Assembly: GCA_027186245.1 (NCBI GenBank)
Contig: CP114481.1
Span: forward strand, 18,445,501-18,509,500
Reading direction: 5' to 3'
Length of the DNA stretch: 64,000 nt
Source of the DNA: Coriaria nepalensis
Lineage: Eukaryota > Streptophyta > Magnoliopsida > Cucurbitales > Coriariaceae
In this document: positions 50,495-62,853 of the stretch, in pieces
Numbering within the stretch: the stretch's first letter is position 1
How the letters are laid out: each line of letters starts with the position of its first letter
Position numbers and translations under genes: made by a program
The notes under the pieces: generated by a model
Database searches by the model: none
Told to the model about the DNA's origin: nothing
The model's input: the letters and a program-made list of their open reading frames with translations, nothing else

Positions 50495-53441
50495 AGCCTG
50501 AAAGTCATGTCATTGAGTCTCATCCAGTCATTAAATCATTCTAAATTAAGTTGAACGAATTCTATTTTCGCCCTTCAAACATGATTTTCTTACATAACTA
50601 GCAATTAATTTATTGACGACAACAATGCATTATTTTAGCCTTAAAAAGTATTTCATTCAGTCTTTTCATATCATTAAATTGTTTGAAAGCATTTCGAACA
50701 AATTCTATTTGTGCATTTCAGACACGACTTTCATTCATAAGTTGTAATTGATCTATTGAAGGCAACTATGCATTTTGCTAGCCTTAAAGTCATATTATTG
50801 CGTCTCTTTTAGTCTTTAAATCATTCTAAATTACTTCAAACGAAATTCGGCCTTTAAACATGACTTTCGTGCATAACTTGCAGTTAATCTATTGAAGGCA
50901 ACAATGCATTTGTTTAGCCTTAAAGCCATGTCATTGAGTCTCCTCGAGTCATTAAATCATTCTAAATTAAGTTGAACGAATTCTATTTTCGCCCTTCAAA
51001 CATGATTTTCTTACATAACTAGCAATTAATCTATTGAAGACAACAATGTAGTATTTTAGCCTTAAAAAGTATATCATTCAGTCTTTTCATATCATTAAAT
51101 TGTTTGAAAGCACTTCGAACAAATTCTATTTGTGCATTTAAGACACGACTTTCATGCATAAGTTGCAATTGATCTATTGAAGGCAACTATGCATTTTTTT
51201 AGCCTTAAAATCATATTATTGAGTCTCTTTTAGTCATTAAATTATTCTAAATCGCTTCAAACGAAATTCGGCCTCTAAACATGACTTTCGTCTATAACTT
51301 GGAGGTAATCTATGGAAGGCAACAATGCATTTGTTTAGCCTTAAAGTCATGTCATTGAGTCTCATCAAGTCATTAAATAAGTCTAAATTAAGTTGAACGA
51401 ATTCTATTTTCGCCCTTCAAACATGATTTTCTGACATAACTAGCAATTAATCTATTGAAGACAACAATGCAGTATTTTAGCCTTAAAAAGTATATCAGTC
51501 AGTCTTTTCATATCATTAAATTGTTTGAAAGCATTTCGAACAAATTCTATATTTGCATTTAAGACACGACTTTCATGCATAAGTTGCAATTGATCTATTA
51601 AAGGCAACTATGCATTTTTTTAGCCTTAAAATCATATTATTGCATCTCTTTTAGTCATTAAATTATTCAAAATCGCTTCAAAAGAAATTCGGCCTCTAAA
51701 TATGACTTTCGTCCATAACTTGCAGTTAATCTATGGAAGGCAACAATGCATTTGTTTAGCCTTAAAGTCATGTCATTGAGTCTCATCCAGTCATTAAATC
51801 ATTATAAATTAAGTTGACCAAATTCTATTTTCGCCCTTCAAACATGATTTTCGTACATAACTTGCAATTAATTTATTGACGACAACAATGAATTATTTTA
51901 GCTTTAAAAAGTTTTTCATTCAGTCTTTTCATATCATTAAAATGTTTGAAAGCACTTCGAACCAATTCTATTTGTGCATTTAAGACACGACTTTCAAGCA
52001 TAACTTGTAATTGATCTATTGAAGGCAACTATGCATTTCTTTAGCCTTAAAATCATATTATTGCGTCTCTTTTAGTCATTAAATCATTCTTAATTACTTC
52101 AAACGAAATTTGGCCTTTAAACATGACTTTCGTGCATAATTTGCAGTTAATCTATTGAAGGCAACAATGCATTTGTTTAGCCTTAAAGCCATGTCATTGA
52201 GTCTCATCCAGTCATTAAATCATTCTAAATTAAGTTGAACGAATTCTATTTTCGCCCTTCAAACATGATTTTCTTACATAACTGTCAATTAATCTATTGA
52301 AGACAACAATGCAGTATTTTAGCCTCAAAAGGTATATCATTCAGTCTTTTCATATCATTAAATTGTTTGAAAGCACTTCGAACAAATTCTATTTGTGCAT
52401 TTAAGACACGACTTTCATGCATAAGTTGCAATTGATCTATTGAAGGCAACTATGCATTTTTTTAGCCTTAAAATCATATTATTGAGTCTCTTTTAGTCAT
52501 TAAATTATTCTAAATCGCTTCAAACGAAATTCGGCCTCTAAACATGACTTTCGTCCATAACTTCGAGTTAATCTATGGAAGGCAACAATGCATTTGTTTA
52601 GCCTTAAAGTCATGTCATTGAGTCTCATCCAGTCATTAAATCATTCTAAATTAAGTTGAACGAATTCTATTTTAGCCCTTTAAACATGATTTTCTTACAT
52701 AACTTGCAATTAATTTATTGACGACAACAATGCATTATTTTAGCTTTCAAAAGTATTTCATTTAGTCTGTTCATATCATTAAATTGTTTGAAAGCACTTC
52801 GAACCAATTCTATTTGTGCATTTAAGACACGACTTTCATGCATAACTTGTAATTGATCTATTGAAGGCAACTATGCATTTTTTTAACCTTAAAGTCATAT
52901 AATTGCATCTCTTTTAGTCATTAAATTATTCTAAATCGCTTCAAACAAAATTCGGCCTCTAAACATGACTTTCGTCCATAACTCGCAGTTAATCTATGGA
53001 AAGCAACAATGCATTTGTTTAGCCTTAAAGTCTTGTCATTGAGTCTCATCCAGTCATTAAATCATTATAAATTAAGTTGAAGAAATTCTATATTCGCCCT
53101 TCAAACATGATTTTCTTGCATAACTTGCAATTAATTTATTGATGACAACAATGCATTATTTTAGCTTTAAAAAGTATTTCATTCAGTCTTTTCATATCAT
53201 TAAATTGTTTGAAAGCACTTCGAACCAATTCTATTGGTGCATTTAAGACACGACTTTCATGCATAACTTGTAATTGATCTATTGAAGGTAACTATGCATT
53301 TTTTTAGCCTTAAAATCATATTATTGCGTCTCTTTTAGTCATTAAATCATTCTAAATTACTTCAAACGAAATTCGGCCTTTAAACATGACTTTCGTGCAT
53401 AACTTGCAGTTAATCTATTGAAGGCAACAATGCATTTGTTT
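50495..53441 (+). repeat. Mixed, type II-rich units
   Basis: Units start at 50495, 50916, 51337, 51758, 52179, 52600 and 53021. The stretch from about 51340 to 52370 is a third relative of 55970-57000 (offset 4630 bp) and 60730-61760, sharing GCATCTCTTTTAG, TTCAAAAGAAATTC, GACCAAATTC and ATTAAAATGTTTG. The unit at 52600 echoes the one at 47133. ATTGAGCCTC and AAATAGCTTC at 50387-50420 recur at 63132-63165. Confidence 0.82.
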
Positions 53442-54704
53442 AGCCTTAAAGTCATGTCATTGAGTCTCATCCCGTCATTAAATCATTCTAAATTAAGTTG
53501 AAAGAATTCTATTCTAGCCCTTCAAAGATGATTTTCATACATAACTAGCAATTAATCTATTGAAGACAACAGTGCAGTATTTTAGCCTTAAAAAGTATAT
53601 CATTCAGCCTTTTCATATCATTAAATTGTTTGAAAGCACTTCGAACAAATTCTATATTTGCATTTAAGACACGACTTTCATGCATAAGTGGCAATTGATC
53701 TATTGAACGCAACTATGCATTTTTTTGGCCTTAAAATCATATTATTGCGTCTCTTTTAGTCATTAAATCATTCTAAATTACTTCAAACGAAATTCGGCCT
53801 TTAAACATGACTTTCGTGCATAACTTGCAGTTAATCTATTGAAGGCAACAATGCATTTGTTTAGCCTTAAAGTCATGTCATTGAGTCTCATCCAGTCATT
53901 AAATCATTCTAAATTAAGTTGAACGAATTCTATTTTAGCCCTTCAAACATGATTTTCTTACATAACTAGCAATTAATCTATTGAAGACAACAATGCAGTA
54001 TTTTAGCCTTAAAAAGTATATCATTCAGTCTTTTCATATCATTAAATTGTTTGAAAGCACTTCGAACAAATTCTATATTTGCATTTAAGACACGACTTTC
54101 ATGCATAAGTTGCAATTGATCTATTGAACGCAACTATGCATTTTTTTGGCCTTAAAATCATATTATTGCGTCTCTTTTAGTCATTAAATCATTCTAAATT
54201 ACTTCAAACGAAATTCGGCCTTTAAACATGACTTTCGTGCATAACTTGTAGTTAATCCAGCGAAGGCAACAATGCATTTGTTTAGCCTTAAAGTCATGTC
54301 ATTGAGTCTCATCCAGTCATTAAATCATTCTAAATTAAGTTGAACGAATTCTATTTTAGCCCTTCAAACATGATTTTCTTACATAACTAGCAATTAATCT
54401 ATTGAAGACAACAATGCAGTATTTTAGCCTTAAAAAGTATATCATTCAGTCTTTTCGTATCATTAAATTGTTTGAAAGCACTTCGAACAAATTCTATATT
54501 TGCATTTAAGACACGACTTTCATGCATAAGTTGCAATTGATCTATTGAACGCAACTATGCATTTTTTTGGCCTTAAAATCATATTATTGCGTCTCTTTTA
54601 GTCATTAAATCATTCTAAATTACTTCAAACGAAATTCGGCCTTTAAACATGACTTTCACGCATAACTTGTAGTTAATCCAGCGAAGGCAACAATGCATTT
54701 GTTT
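53442..54704 (+). repeat. Three consecutive near-identical 421-bp units
   Basis: Units at 53442, 53863 and 54284 share type II A and B monomers, TTGAACGCAAC and TTTTTGGCC in the B-C junction; the last two also share TTAATCCAGCGAAGG in C. They form a simple single-unit expansion, the only clear one in the window. Their nearest relative outside is the unit at 47554. The first unit differs by TTCTAGCCC, CAAAGATG and AAGTGGCAATTG. Confidence 0.87.
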
Positions 54705-55620
54705 AGCCTTAAAGTCATGTCATTGAGTCTCATCCAGTCATTAAATCATTCTAAATTAAGTTGAACGAATTCTATTTTAGCCCTTCAAACATGATTTTCT
54801 TACATAACTTGCAATTAATCTATTGACGACAACAATGCATTATTTTAGCTTTAAAAAGTATTTCATTTAGTCTTTTCATATCATTAAATTGTTTGAAAGC
54901 ACTTCGAACCAATTCTATTTGTGCATTTCAGACACGACTTTCATTCATAACTTGTAATTGATCTATTGAAGGCAACTATGCATTTTTTTAGCCGTAAAAT
55001 CATATTATTGCGTCTCTTTTAGTCATTAAATTATTCTTAATTACTTCAAACGAAATTCGGCCTTTAAACATGACTTTCGTGCATAATTTGCAGTTAATCT
55101 ATTGAAGGCAACAATGCATTTGTTTAGCCTTAAAGCCATGTCATTGAGTCTCCTCCAGTCATTAAATCATTCTAAATTAAGTTGAACGAATTCTATTTTC
55201 GCCCTTCAAACATGATTTTCTTACATAACTAGCAATTAATCTATTGAAGACAACAATGCAGTATTTTAGCCTTAAAAAGTATATCATTCAGTCTTTTCAT
55301 ATCATTAAATTGTTTGAAAGCATTTCGAACAAATTCTATATTTGCATTTAAGACACGACTTTCATGCATAAGTTGCAATTGATCTATTGAAGGCAACTAT
55401 GCATTTTTTTAGCCGTAAAATCATATTATTGCGTCTCTTTTAGTCATTAAATTATTCTTAATTACTTCAAACGAAATTCGGCCTTTAAACATGACTTTCG
55501 TGCATAATTTGCAGTTAATCTATTGAAGGCAACAATGCATTTGTTTAGCCTTAAAGCCATGTCATTGAGTCTCCTCCAGTCATTAAATCATTCTAAATTA
55601 AGTTGAACGAATTCTATTTT
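54705..55620 (+). repeat. Two units joining the single-unit expansion to the 2.5 kb block
   Basis: Units start at 54705 and 55126. Their C monomers are almost the same, 421 bp apart: AGCCGTAAAATC, AAATTATTCTTAATTAC and GCATAATTTGCAG (54990 and 55411). The same C type returns at 63535. The first unit has a type I A and the second a type II A, so the C monomer has spread independently of its A. Confidence 0.8.
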
Positions 55621-58094
55621 AGCCCTTCAAACATGATTTTCTTACATAACTAGCAATTAATTTATTGACGACAACAATGCATTATTTTAGCTTTAAAAAG
55701 TATTTCATTCAGTCATTTCATATCATTAAATTGTTTGAAAGCACTTCGAACCAATTCTATTTGTGCATTTAAGACACGACTTTCATGCATAACTTGTAAT
55801 TGATCTTTGAAGGCAACTATGCATTTTGTTAGCCTTAAAGTCATATTATTGCGTCTCTTTTAGTCATTAAATCATTCTTAATTACTTCAAACGAAATTCA
55901 GCCTTTAAACTTGACTTTCGTGCATAACTTGCAGTTAATCTATTGAAGGCAACAATGCATTTGTTTAGCCTTAAAGCCATGTCATTGAGTCTCATCCAGT
56001 CATTAAATCATTCTAAATTAAGTTGAACGAATTCTATTTTCGCCCTTCAAACATGATTTTCTTACATAACTAGCAATTAATCTATTGAAGACAACAATGT
56101 AGTATTTTAGCCTTAAAAAGTATATCATTCAATCTTTTCATATCATTAAATTGTTTGAAAGCACTTCGAATAAATTCTATTTGTGCATTTAAGACACGAC
56201 TTTCATGCATAAGTTGCAAATGATCTATTAAAGGCAACTATGCATTTTTTTAGCCTTAAAATCATATTATTGCATCTCTTTTAGTCATTAAATTATTCAA
56301 AATCGCTTCAAAAGAAATTCGGCCTCTAAACATGACTTTCGTCCATAACTCGCAGTTAATCTATTGAAGGCAACAATGCATTTGTTTAGCCTTAAAGTCA
56401 TGTCATTGAGTCTCATCCAGTCATTAAATCATTATCAATTAAGTTGACCAAATTCTATTTTCGCCCTTCAAACATGATTTTCGTACATAACTTGCAATTA
56501 ATTTATTGACGACAACAATGAATTATTTTAGCTTTAAAAAGTTTTTCATTCAGTCTTTTCATATCATTAAAATGTTTGAAAGCACTTCGAACCAATTCTA
56601 TTTGTGCATTTAAGACACGACTTTCATGCATAACTTGTAATTGATCTATTGAAGCGAACTATGCATTTCTTTAGCCTTAAAATCATATTATTGCGTCTCT
56701 TTTAGTCATTAAATCATTCTTAATTACTTCAAACGAAATTCGGCCTTTAAACATGACTTTCGTGCATAACTTGCAGTTAATCTATTGAAGGCAACAATGC
56801 ATTTGTTTAGCCTTAAAGCCATGTCATTGAGTCTCGTCCAGTCATTAAATCATTCTAAATTAAGTTGAACGAATTCTATTTTCGCCCTTCAAACATGATT
56901 TTCTTACATAACTATCAATTAATCTATTGAAGACAACAATGCAGTATTTTAGCCTTAAAAAGTATATCATTCAGTCTTTTCATATCATTAAATTGTTTGA
57001 AAGCACTTCGAATAAATTCTATTTGTGCAATTAAGACACGACTTTCATGCATAACTTGTAATTGATCTATTGAAGGCAACTATGCATTTTTTTAGCCTTA
57101 AAGCCATATTATTGTCTCTTTTAGTTATTAAATCATTCTAAATTACTTCAAACGAAATTCGGCCTTTAAACATGACTTTCGTGCATAACCTGCAGTTAAT
57201 CTATTGAAGGCAACAATGCATTTGTTTAGCCTTAAAGTCAGGTCATTGAGTCTCATCCAGTCATTAAATCATTCTAAATTAAGTTGATAGAATTCTATTT
57301 TCGCCCTTCAAACATGATTTTCTTACATAACTAGCAATTAATCTATTGAAGACAACAATGCAGTATTTTAGCTTTAAAAAGTATTTCATTCAGTCTTTTC
57401 ATATCATTAAAATGTTTGAAAGCACTTCGAACCAATTCTATTTGTGCATTTAAGACACGACTTTCATGCATAACTTGTAATTGATCTATTGAAGGCAACT
57501 ATGCATTTGGTTAGCCTTAAAGTCATATTATTGCGTCTCTTTTAGTCATTAAATCATTCTAAATTACTTCAAACGAAATTCGGCCTTTAAACATGACTTT
57601 CGTGCATAACTTGCAGTTAATCTATTGAAGGCAACAATGCATTTGTTTAGCCTTAAAGTCATGTCATTGAGTCTCATCCAGTCATTAAATCATTCTAAAT
57701 TAAGTTGAACGAATTCTATTTTAGCCCTTCAAACATGATTTTCTTACATAACTTGCAATTAATTTATTGACGACAACAATGCATTATTTTAGCCTTAAAA
57801 AGTATTTCATTCAGTCTTTTCGTATCATTAATTTGTTTGAAAGCACTTCGAATCAATTCTATTTGTGCATTTCAGACACGACTTTCATGCATAACTTGTA
57901 ATTGATCTATTGAAGGCAACTATGCATTTTGTTAGCCTTAAAGTCATATTATTGCGTCTCTTTTAGTCATTAAATCATTCTAAATTACTTCAAACGAAAT
58001 TCGGCCTTTAAACATGACTTTCGTGCATAACTTGCAGTTAATCTATTGAAGGCAACAATGCATTTGTTTAGCCTTAAAGCCATGTCATTGAGTC
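55621..58094 (+). repeat. 2.5 kb block, copy 1
   Basis: The block matches 60380-62853 at an offset of 4759 bp. Shared changes are the GATCTTTGAAGG single-base loss, TCATTTCATATC, AATGTAGTATTTT, CGAATAAATTC, ATTATCAATTAAG with GACCAAATTC, GTCTCGTCCAG, AACTATCAATT, TGCAATTAAGAC, AAAGCCATATT, GTCAGGTCATT and TTCGTATCATT. Differences include TTTTGTTAGCC with AAAGTCATATT here (55823) against a seven-T junction with AAAATCGTATT, and AAACTTGACTTTCG here against AAACATGACTTTCG. Confidence 0.88.
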
Positions 58095-59612
58095 TCATCC
58101 AGTCATTAAATCATTCTAAATTAAGTTGAACGAATTCTATTTTAGCCCTTCAAACATGATTTTCTTACATAAATTGCAATTAATTTATTGACGACAACAA
58201 TGCATTATTTGAGCCTTAAAAAGTATTTCATTCAGTCTTTTCAGATCATTAATTTGTTTGAAAGCACTTCGAACCAATTCTATTTGTGCATTTAAGACAC
58301 GACTTTCATGCGTAACTTGTAATTGATCTATTGAAGGCAACTATGCATTTTTTTAGCCTTAAAGTCATATTATTGTCTCTTTTAGTCATTAAATCATTCT
58401 AAATTACTTCAAACGAAATTCGGCCTTTAAACATGACTTTCGTGCATAACTTGCAGTTAATCAATTGAAGGCAACAATGCATTTGTTTAGCCTTAAAGTC
58501 ATGTCATTGAGTCTCATCCAGTCATTAAATCATTCTAAATTAAGTTGAACGAATTCTATTTTAGCCCTTCAAACATGATTTTCTTACATAACTTGCAATT
58601 AATCTATTGACGACAACAATGCATTATTTTAGCTTTAAAAAGTATTTCATTCAGTCTTTTCATATCATTAAATTGTTTGAAAGCACTTCGAACCAATTGT
58701 ATTTGTGCATTTCAGACACGACTATCATGCATAACTTGTAATTGACCTATTGAAGGCAACTATGCATTTTGTTAGCCTTAAAGTCATATTATTGCGTCTC
58801 TTTTAATCATTAAATCATTCTAAATTACTTCAAACGAAATTCGGCCTTTAAACATGGCTTTCGTGCATAACTTCCAGTTAATCTATTGAAGGCAACAATG
58901 CATTTGTTTAGCCTTAAAGTCATGTCATTGAGTCTCATCCAGTCAATAAATCATTCTAAATTAAGTTGAACGAATTCTATTTTAGCCCTTCAAACATGAT
59001 TTTCTTACATAACTTGCAATTAATTTATTGACGACAACAATGCATTATTTTAGCCTTAAAAAGTATTTCATTCAGTCTTTTCATATCATTAATTTTTTGA
59101 AAGCACTTCGAACCAATTCTATTTGTGCATTTAAGACACGACTTTCATGCATAACTTGTAATTGATCTATTGAAGGCAACTATGCATTTTTTTAGCCTTA
59201 AAGTCATATTATTGTCTCTTTTAGTCATTAAATCATTCTAAATTACTTCAAATGAAATTCGGCCTTTAAACATGACTTACTTGCATAACTTGCAGTTAAT
59301 CTATTGAAGGCAACAATGCATTTGTTTAGCCTTAAAGTCATGTCATTGAGTCTCATCCAGTCATTAAATCATTCTAAATTAAGTTGAACAAATTCTATTT
59401 TAGCCCTTCAAACATGATTTTCCTACATAACTTGCAATTAATCTAGTGACGACAACAATGCATTATTTTAGCTTTAAAAAGTATTTCATTTAGTCTTTTC
59501 ATATCATTAAATTGTTTGAAAGCACTTCGAACCAATTCTATTTGTGCATTTCAGACACGACTTTCATGCATAACTTGTAATTGATCTATTGAAGGCAACT
59601 ATGCATTTTGTT
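58095..59612 (+). repeat. 840-bp dimer remnants and units shared with 48-50 kb
   Basis: Units start at 58070, 58489, 58910 and 59328, with spacings 419, 421 and 418. They repeat the 47975-50494 block, including the 2-bp loss in C, TACATAAATTGC, CATGCGTAAC and ATGACTTAC. The 418-bp unit has also lost one T in AATTTTTTGAAAG (59091). The block ends in the out-of-register unit. Confidence 0.84.
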
Positions 59613-59748
59613 AGCCTTAAAGTCATATTATTGCGTCTCTTTTAGTCATTAAATCATTCTAAATTACTTCAAACGAAATTCGGCCTTTAAACATGACTTT
59701 CGTGCATAACTTGTAATTGATCTACTGAAGGTAACTATGCATTTTTTT
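59613..59748 (+). repeat. Out-of-register hybrid monomer C/B (extra monomer)
   Basis: This monomer begins as a C monomer (AGCCTTAAAGTCATATTATT, CGAAATTCGG, CTTTCGTGCATAACTTG) and from about 59713 continues as the end of a B monomer (TAATTGATCTACTGAAGG, ATGCATTTTTTT). It is followed by a complete ordinary C (59749-59884). The unit from 59328 therefore has the order A-B-C/B-C and is 557 bp long, 136 bp more than usual. The switch lies in TGCATAACTTG, which is identical in B and C, so it is a junction of two monomers misaligned by one monomer. Confidence 0.9.
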
Positions 59749-60379
59749 AGCCTTAAAATCATATTATTGCGTCTCTTTTAGTCATTAAATCATTCTAAAT
59801 TACTTCAAACGAAATTCGGCCTTTAAACATGACTTTCGTGCATAACTTGCAGTTAATCTATTGAAGGCAACAATGCATTTGTTTAGCCTTAAAGTCATGT
59901 CATTGAGTCTCATCCAGTTATTAAATCATTCTAAATTAAGTTGAACAAATTCTATTGTGGCCCTTCAAACATGATTTTCTTACATAACTAGCAATTAATC
60001 TATTGAAGACAACAATGCAGTATTTTAGCCTTAAAAAGTATATCATTCAGTCTTTTCATATCATTAAAATGTTTGAAAGCACTTCGAACCAATTCTATTT
60101 GTGCATTTAAGACACGACTTTCATGCATAAGTTGCAATTGTTCTATTGAAGGCAACTATGCATTTTTTTAGCCTTAAAATCATATTATTGAGTCTCTTTT
60201 AGTCATTAAATTATTCTAAATCGCATCAAACGAAATTCGGCCTCTAAACATGACTTTCGTCCATAACTTGGAGTTAATCTATGGAAGGCAACAATGCATT
60301 TGTTTAGCCTGAAAGTCATGTCATTGAGTCTCATCCAGTCATTAAATCATTCTAAATTAAGTTGAACGAATTCTATTTT
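59749..60379 (+). repeat. Units after the register shift
   Basis: A normal C monomer is followed by the unit at 59885 (GAACAAATTC, TTGTGGCCC, ATTAAAATGTTTG with GAACCAATTC, TTGTTCTATTG) and the start of the unit at 60306 (GCCTGAAAGTC). The latter marker is also at 50495 and 63250. I see no other structure here. Confidence 0.78.
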
Positions 60380-62853
60380 AGCCCTTCAAACATGATTTTC
60401 TTACATAACTAGCAATTAATTTATTGACGACAACAATGCATTATTTTAGCTTTAAAAAGTATTTCATTCAGTCATTTCATATCATTAAATTGTTTGAAAG
60501 CACTTCGAACCAATTCTATTTGTGCATTTAAGACACGACTTTCATGCATAACTTGTAATTGATCTTTGAAGGCAACTATGCATTTTTTTAGCCTTAAAAT
60601 CGTATTATTGCGTCTCTTTTAGTCATTAAATCATTCTTAATTACTTCAAACGAAATTCAGCCTTTAAACATGACTTTCGTGCATAACTTGCAGTTAATCT
60701 ATTGAAGGCAACAATGCATTTGTTTAGCCTTAAAGCCATGTCATTGAGTCTCATCCAGTCATTAAATCATTCTAAATTAAGTTGAACGAATTCTATTTTC
60801 GCCCTTCAAACATGATTTTCTTACATAACTAGCAATTAATCTATTGAAGACAACAATGTAGTATTTTAGCCTTAAAAAGTATATCATTCAGTCTTTTCAT
60901 ATCATTAAATTGTTTGAAAGCACTTCGAATAAATTCTATTTGTGCATTTAAGACACGACTTTCATGCATAAGTTGCAATTGATCTATTAAAGGCAACTAT
61001 GCATTTTTTTAGCCTTAAAATCATATTATTGCATCTCTTTTAGTCATTAAATTATTCAAAATCGCTTCAAAAGAAATTCGGCCTCTAAACATGACTTTCG
61101 TCCATAACTCGCAGTTAATCTATTGAAGGCAACAATGCATTTGTTTAGCCTTAAAGTCATGTCATTGAGTCTCATCCAGTCATTAAATCATTATCAATTA
61201 AGTTGACCAAATTCTATTTTCGCCCTTCAAACATGATTTTCGTACATAACTTGCAATTAATTTATTGACGACAACAATGAATTATTTTAGCTTTAAAAAG
61301 TTTTTCATTCAGTCTTTTCATATCATTAAAATGTTTGAAAGCACTTCGAACCAATTCTATTTGTGCATTTAAGACACGACTTTCATGCATAACTTGTAAT
61401 TGATCTATTGAAGGGAACTATGCATTTCTTTAGCCTTAAAATCATATTATTCCGTCTCTTTTAGTCATTAAATCATTCTTAATTACTTCAAACGAAATTC
61501 GGCCTTTAAACATGACTTTCGTGCATAACTTGCAGTTAATCTATTGAAGGCAACAATGCATTTGTTTAGCCTTAAAGCCATGTCATTGAGTCTCGTCCAG
61601 TCATTAAATCATTCTAAATTAAGTTGAACGAATTCTATTTTCGCCCTTCAAACATGATTTTCTTACATAACTATCAATTAATCTATTGAAGACAACAATG
61701 CAGTATTTTAGCCTTAAAAAGTATATCATTCAGTCTTTTCATATCATTAAATTGCTTGAAAGCACTTCGAATAAATTCTATTTGTGCAATTAAGACACGA
61801 CTTTCATGCATAACTTGTAATTGATCTATTGAAGGCAACTATGCATTTTTTTAGCCTTAAAGCCATATTATTGTCTCTTTTAGTTATTAAATCATTCTAA
61901 ATTACTTCAAACGAAATTCGGCCTTTAAACATGACTTTCGTGCATAACCTGCAGTTAATCTATTGAAGGCAACAATGCATTTGTTTAGCCTTAAAGTCAG
62001 GTCATTGAGTCTCATCCAGTCATTAAATCATTCTAAATTAAGTTGATAGAATTCTATTTTCGCCCTTCAAACATGATTTTCTTACATAACTAGCAATTAA
62101 TCTATTGAAGACAACAATGCAGTATTTTAGCTTTAAAAAGTATTTCATTCAGTCTTTTCATATCATTAAAATGTTTGAAAGCACTTCGAACCAATTCTAT
62201 TTGTGCATTTAAGACACGACTTTCATGCATAACTTGTAATTGATCTATTGAAGGCAACTATGCATTTGGTTAGCCTTAAAGTCATATTATTGCGTCTCTT
62301 TTAGTCATTAAATCATTCTAAATTACTTCAAACGAAATTCGGCCTTTAAACATGACTTTCGTGCATAACTTGCAGTTAATCTATTGAAGGCAACAATGCA
62401 TTTGTTTAGCCTTAAAGTCATGTCATTGAGTCTCATCCAGTCATTAAATCATTCTAAATTAAGTTGAACGAATTCTATTTTAGCCCTTCAAACATGATTT
62501 TCTTACATAACTTGCAATTAATTTATTGACGACAACAATGCATTATTTTAGCCTTAAAAAGTATTTCATTCAGTCTTTTCGTATCATTAATTTGTTTGAA
62601 AGCACTTCGAATCAATTCTATTTGTGCATTTCAGACACGACTTTCATGCATAACTTGTAATTGATCTATTGAAGGCAACTATGCATTTTGTTAGCCTTAA
62701 AGTCATATTATTGCGTCTCTTTTAGTCATTAAATCATTCTAAATTACTTCAAACGAAATTCGGCCTTTAAACATGACTTTCGTGCATAACTTGCAGTTAA
62801 TCTATTGAAGGCAACAATGCATTTGTTTAGCCTTAAAGCCATGTCATTGAGTC
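60380..62853 (+). repeat. 2.5 kb block, copy 2
   Basis: This is the second copy of 55621-58094. The 4759-bp offset is not a whole number of 421-bp units: eleven units plus the extra 136-bp monomer at 59613, less several small deletions, account for it. Agreement stops at about 62853, where GTCTCCTCTAGTC replaces GTCTCATCCAGTC. One base differs in AATTGCTTGAAAG (61752) against AATTGTTTGAAAG. Confidence 0.88.
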
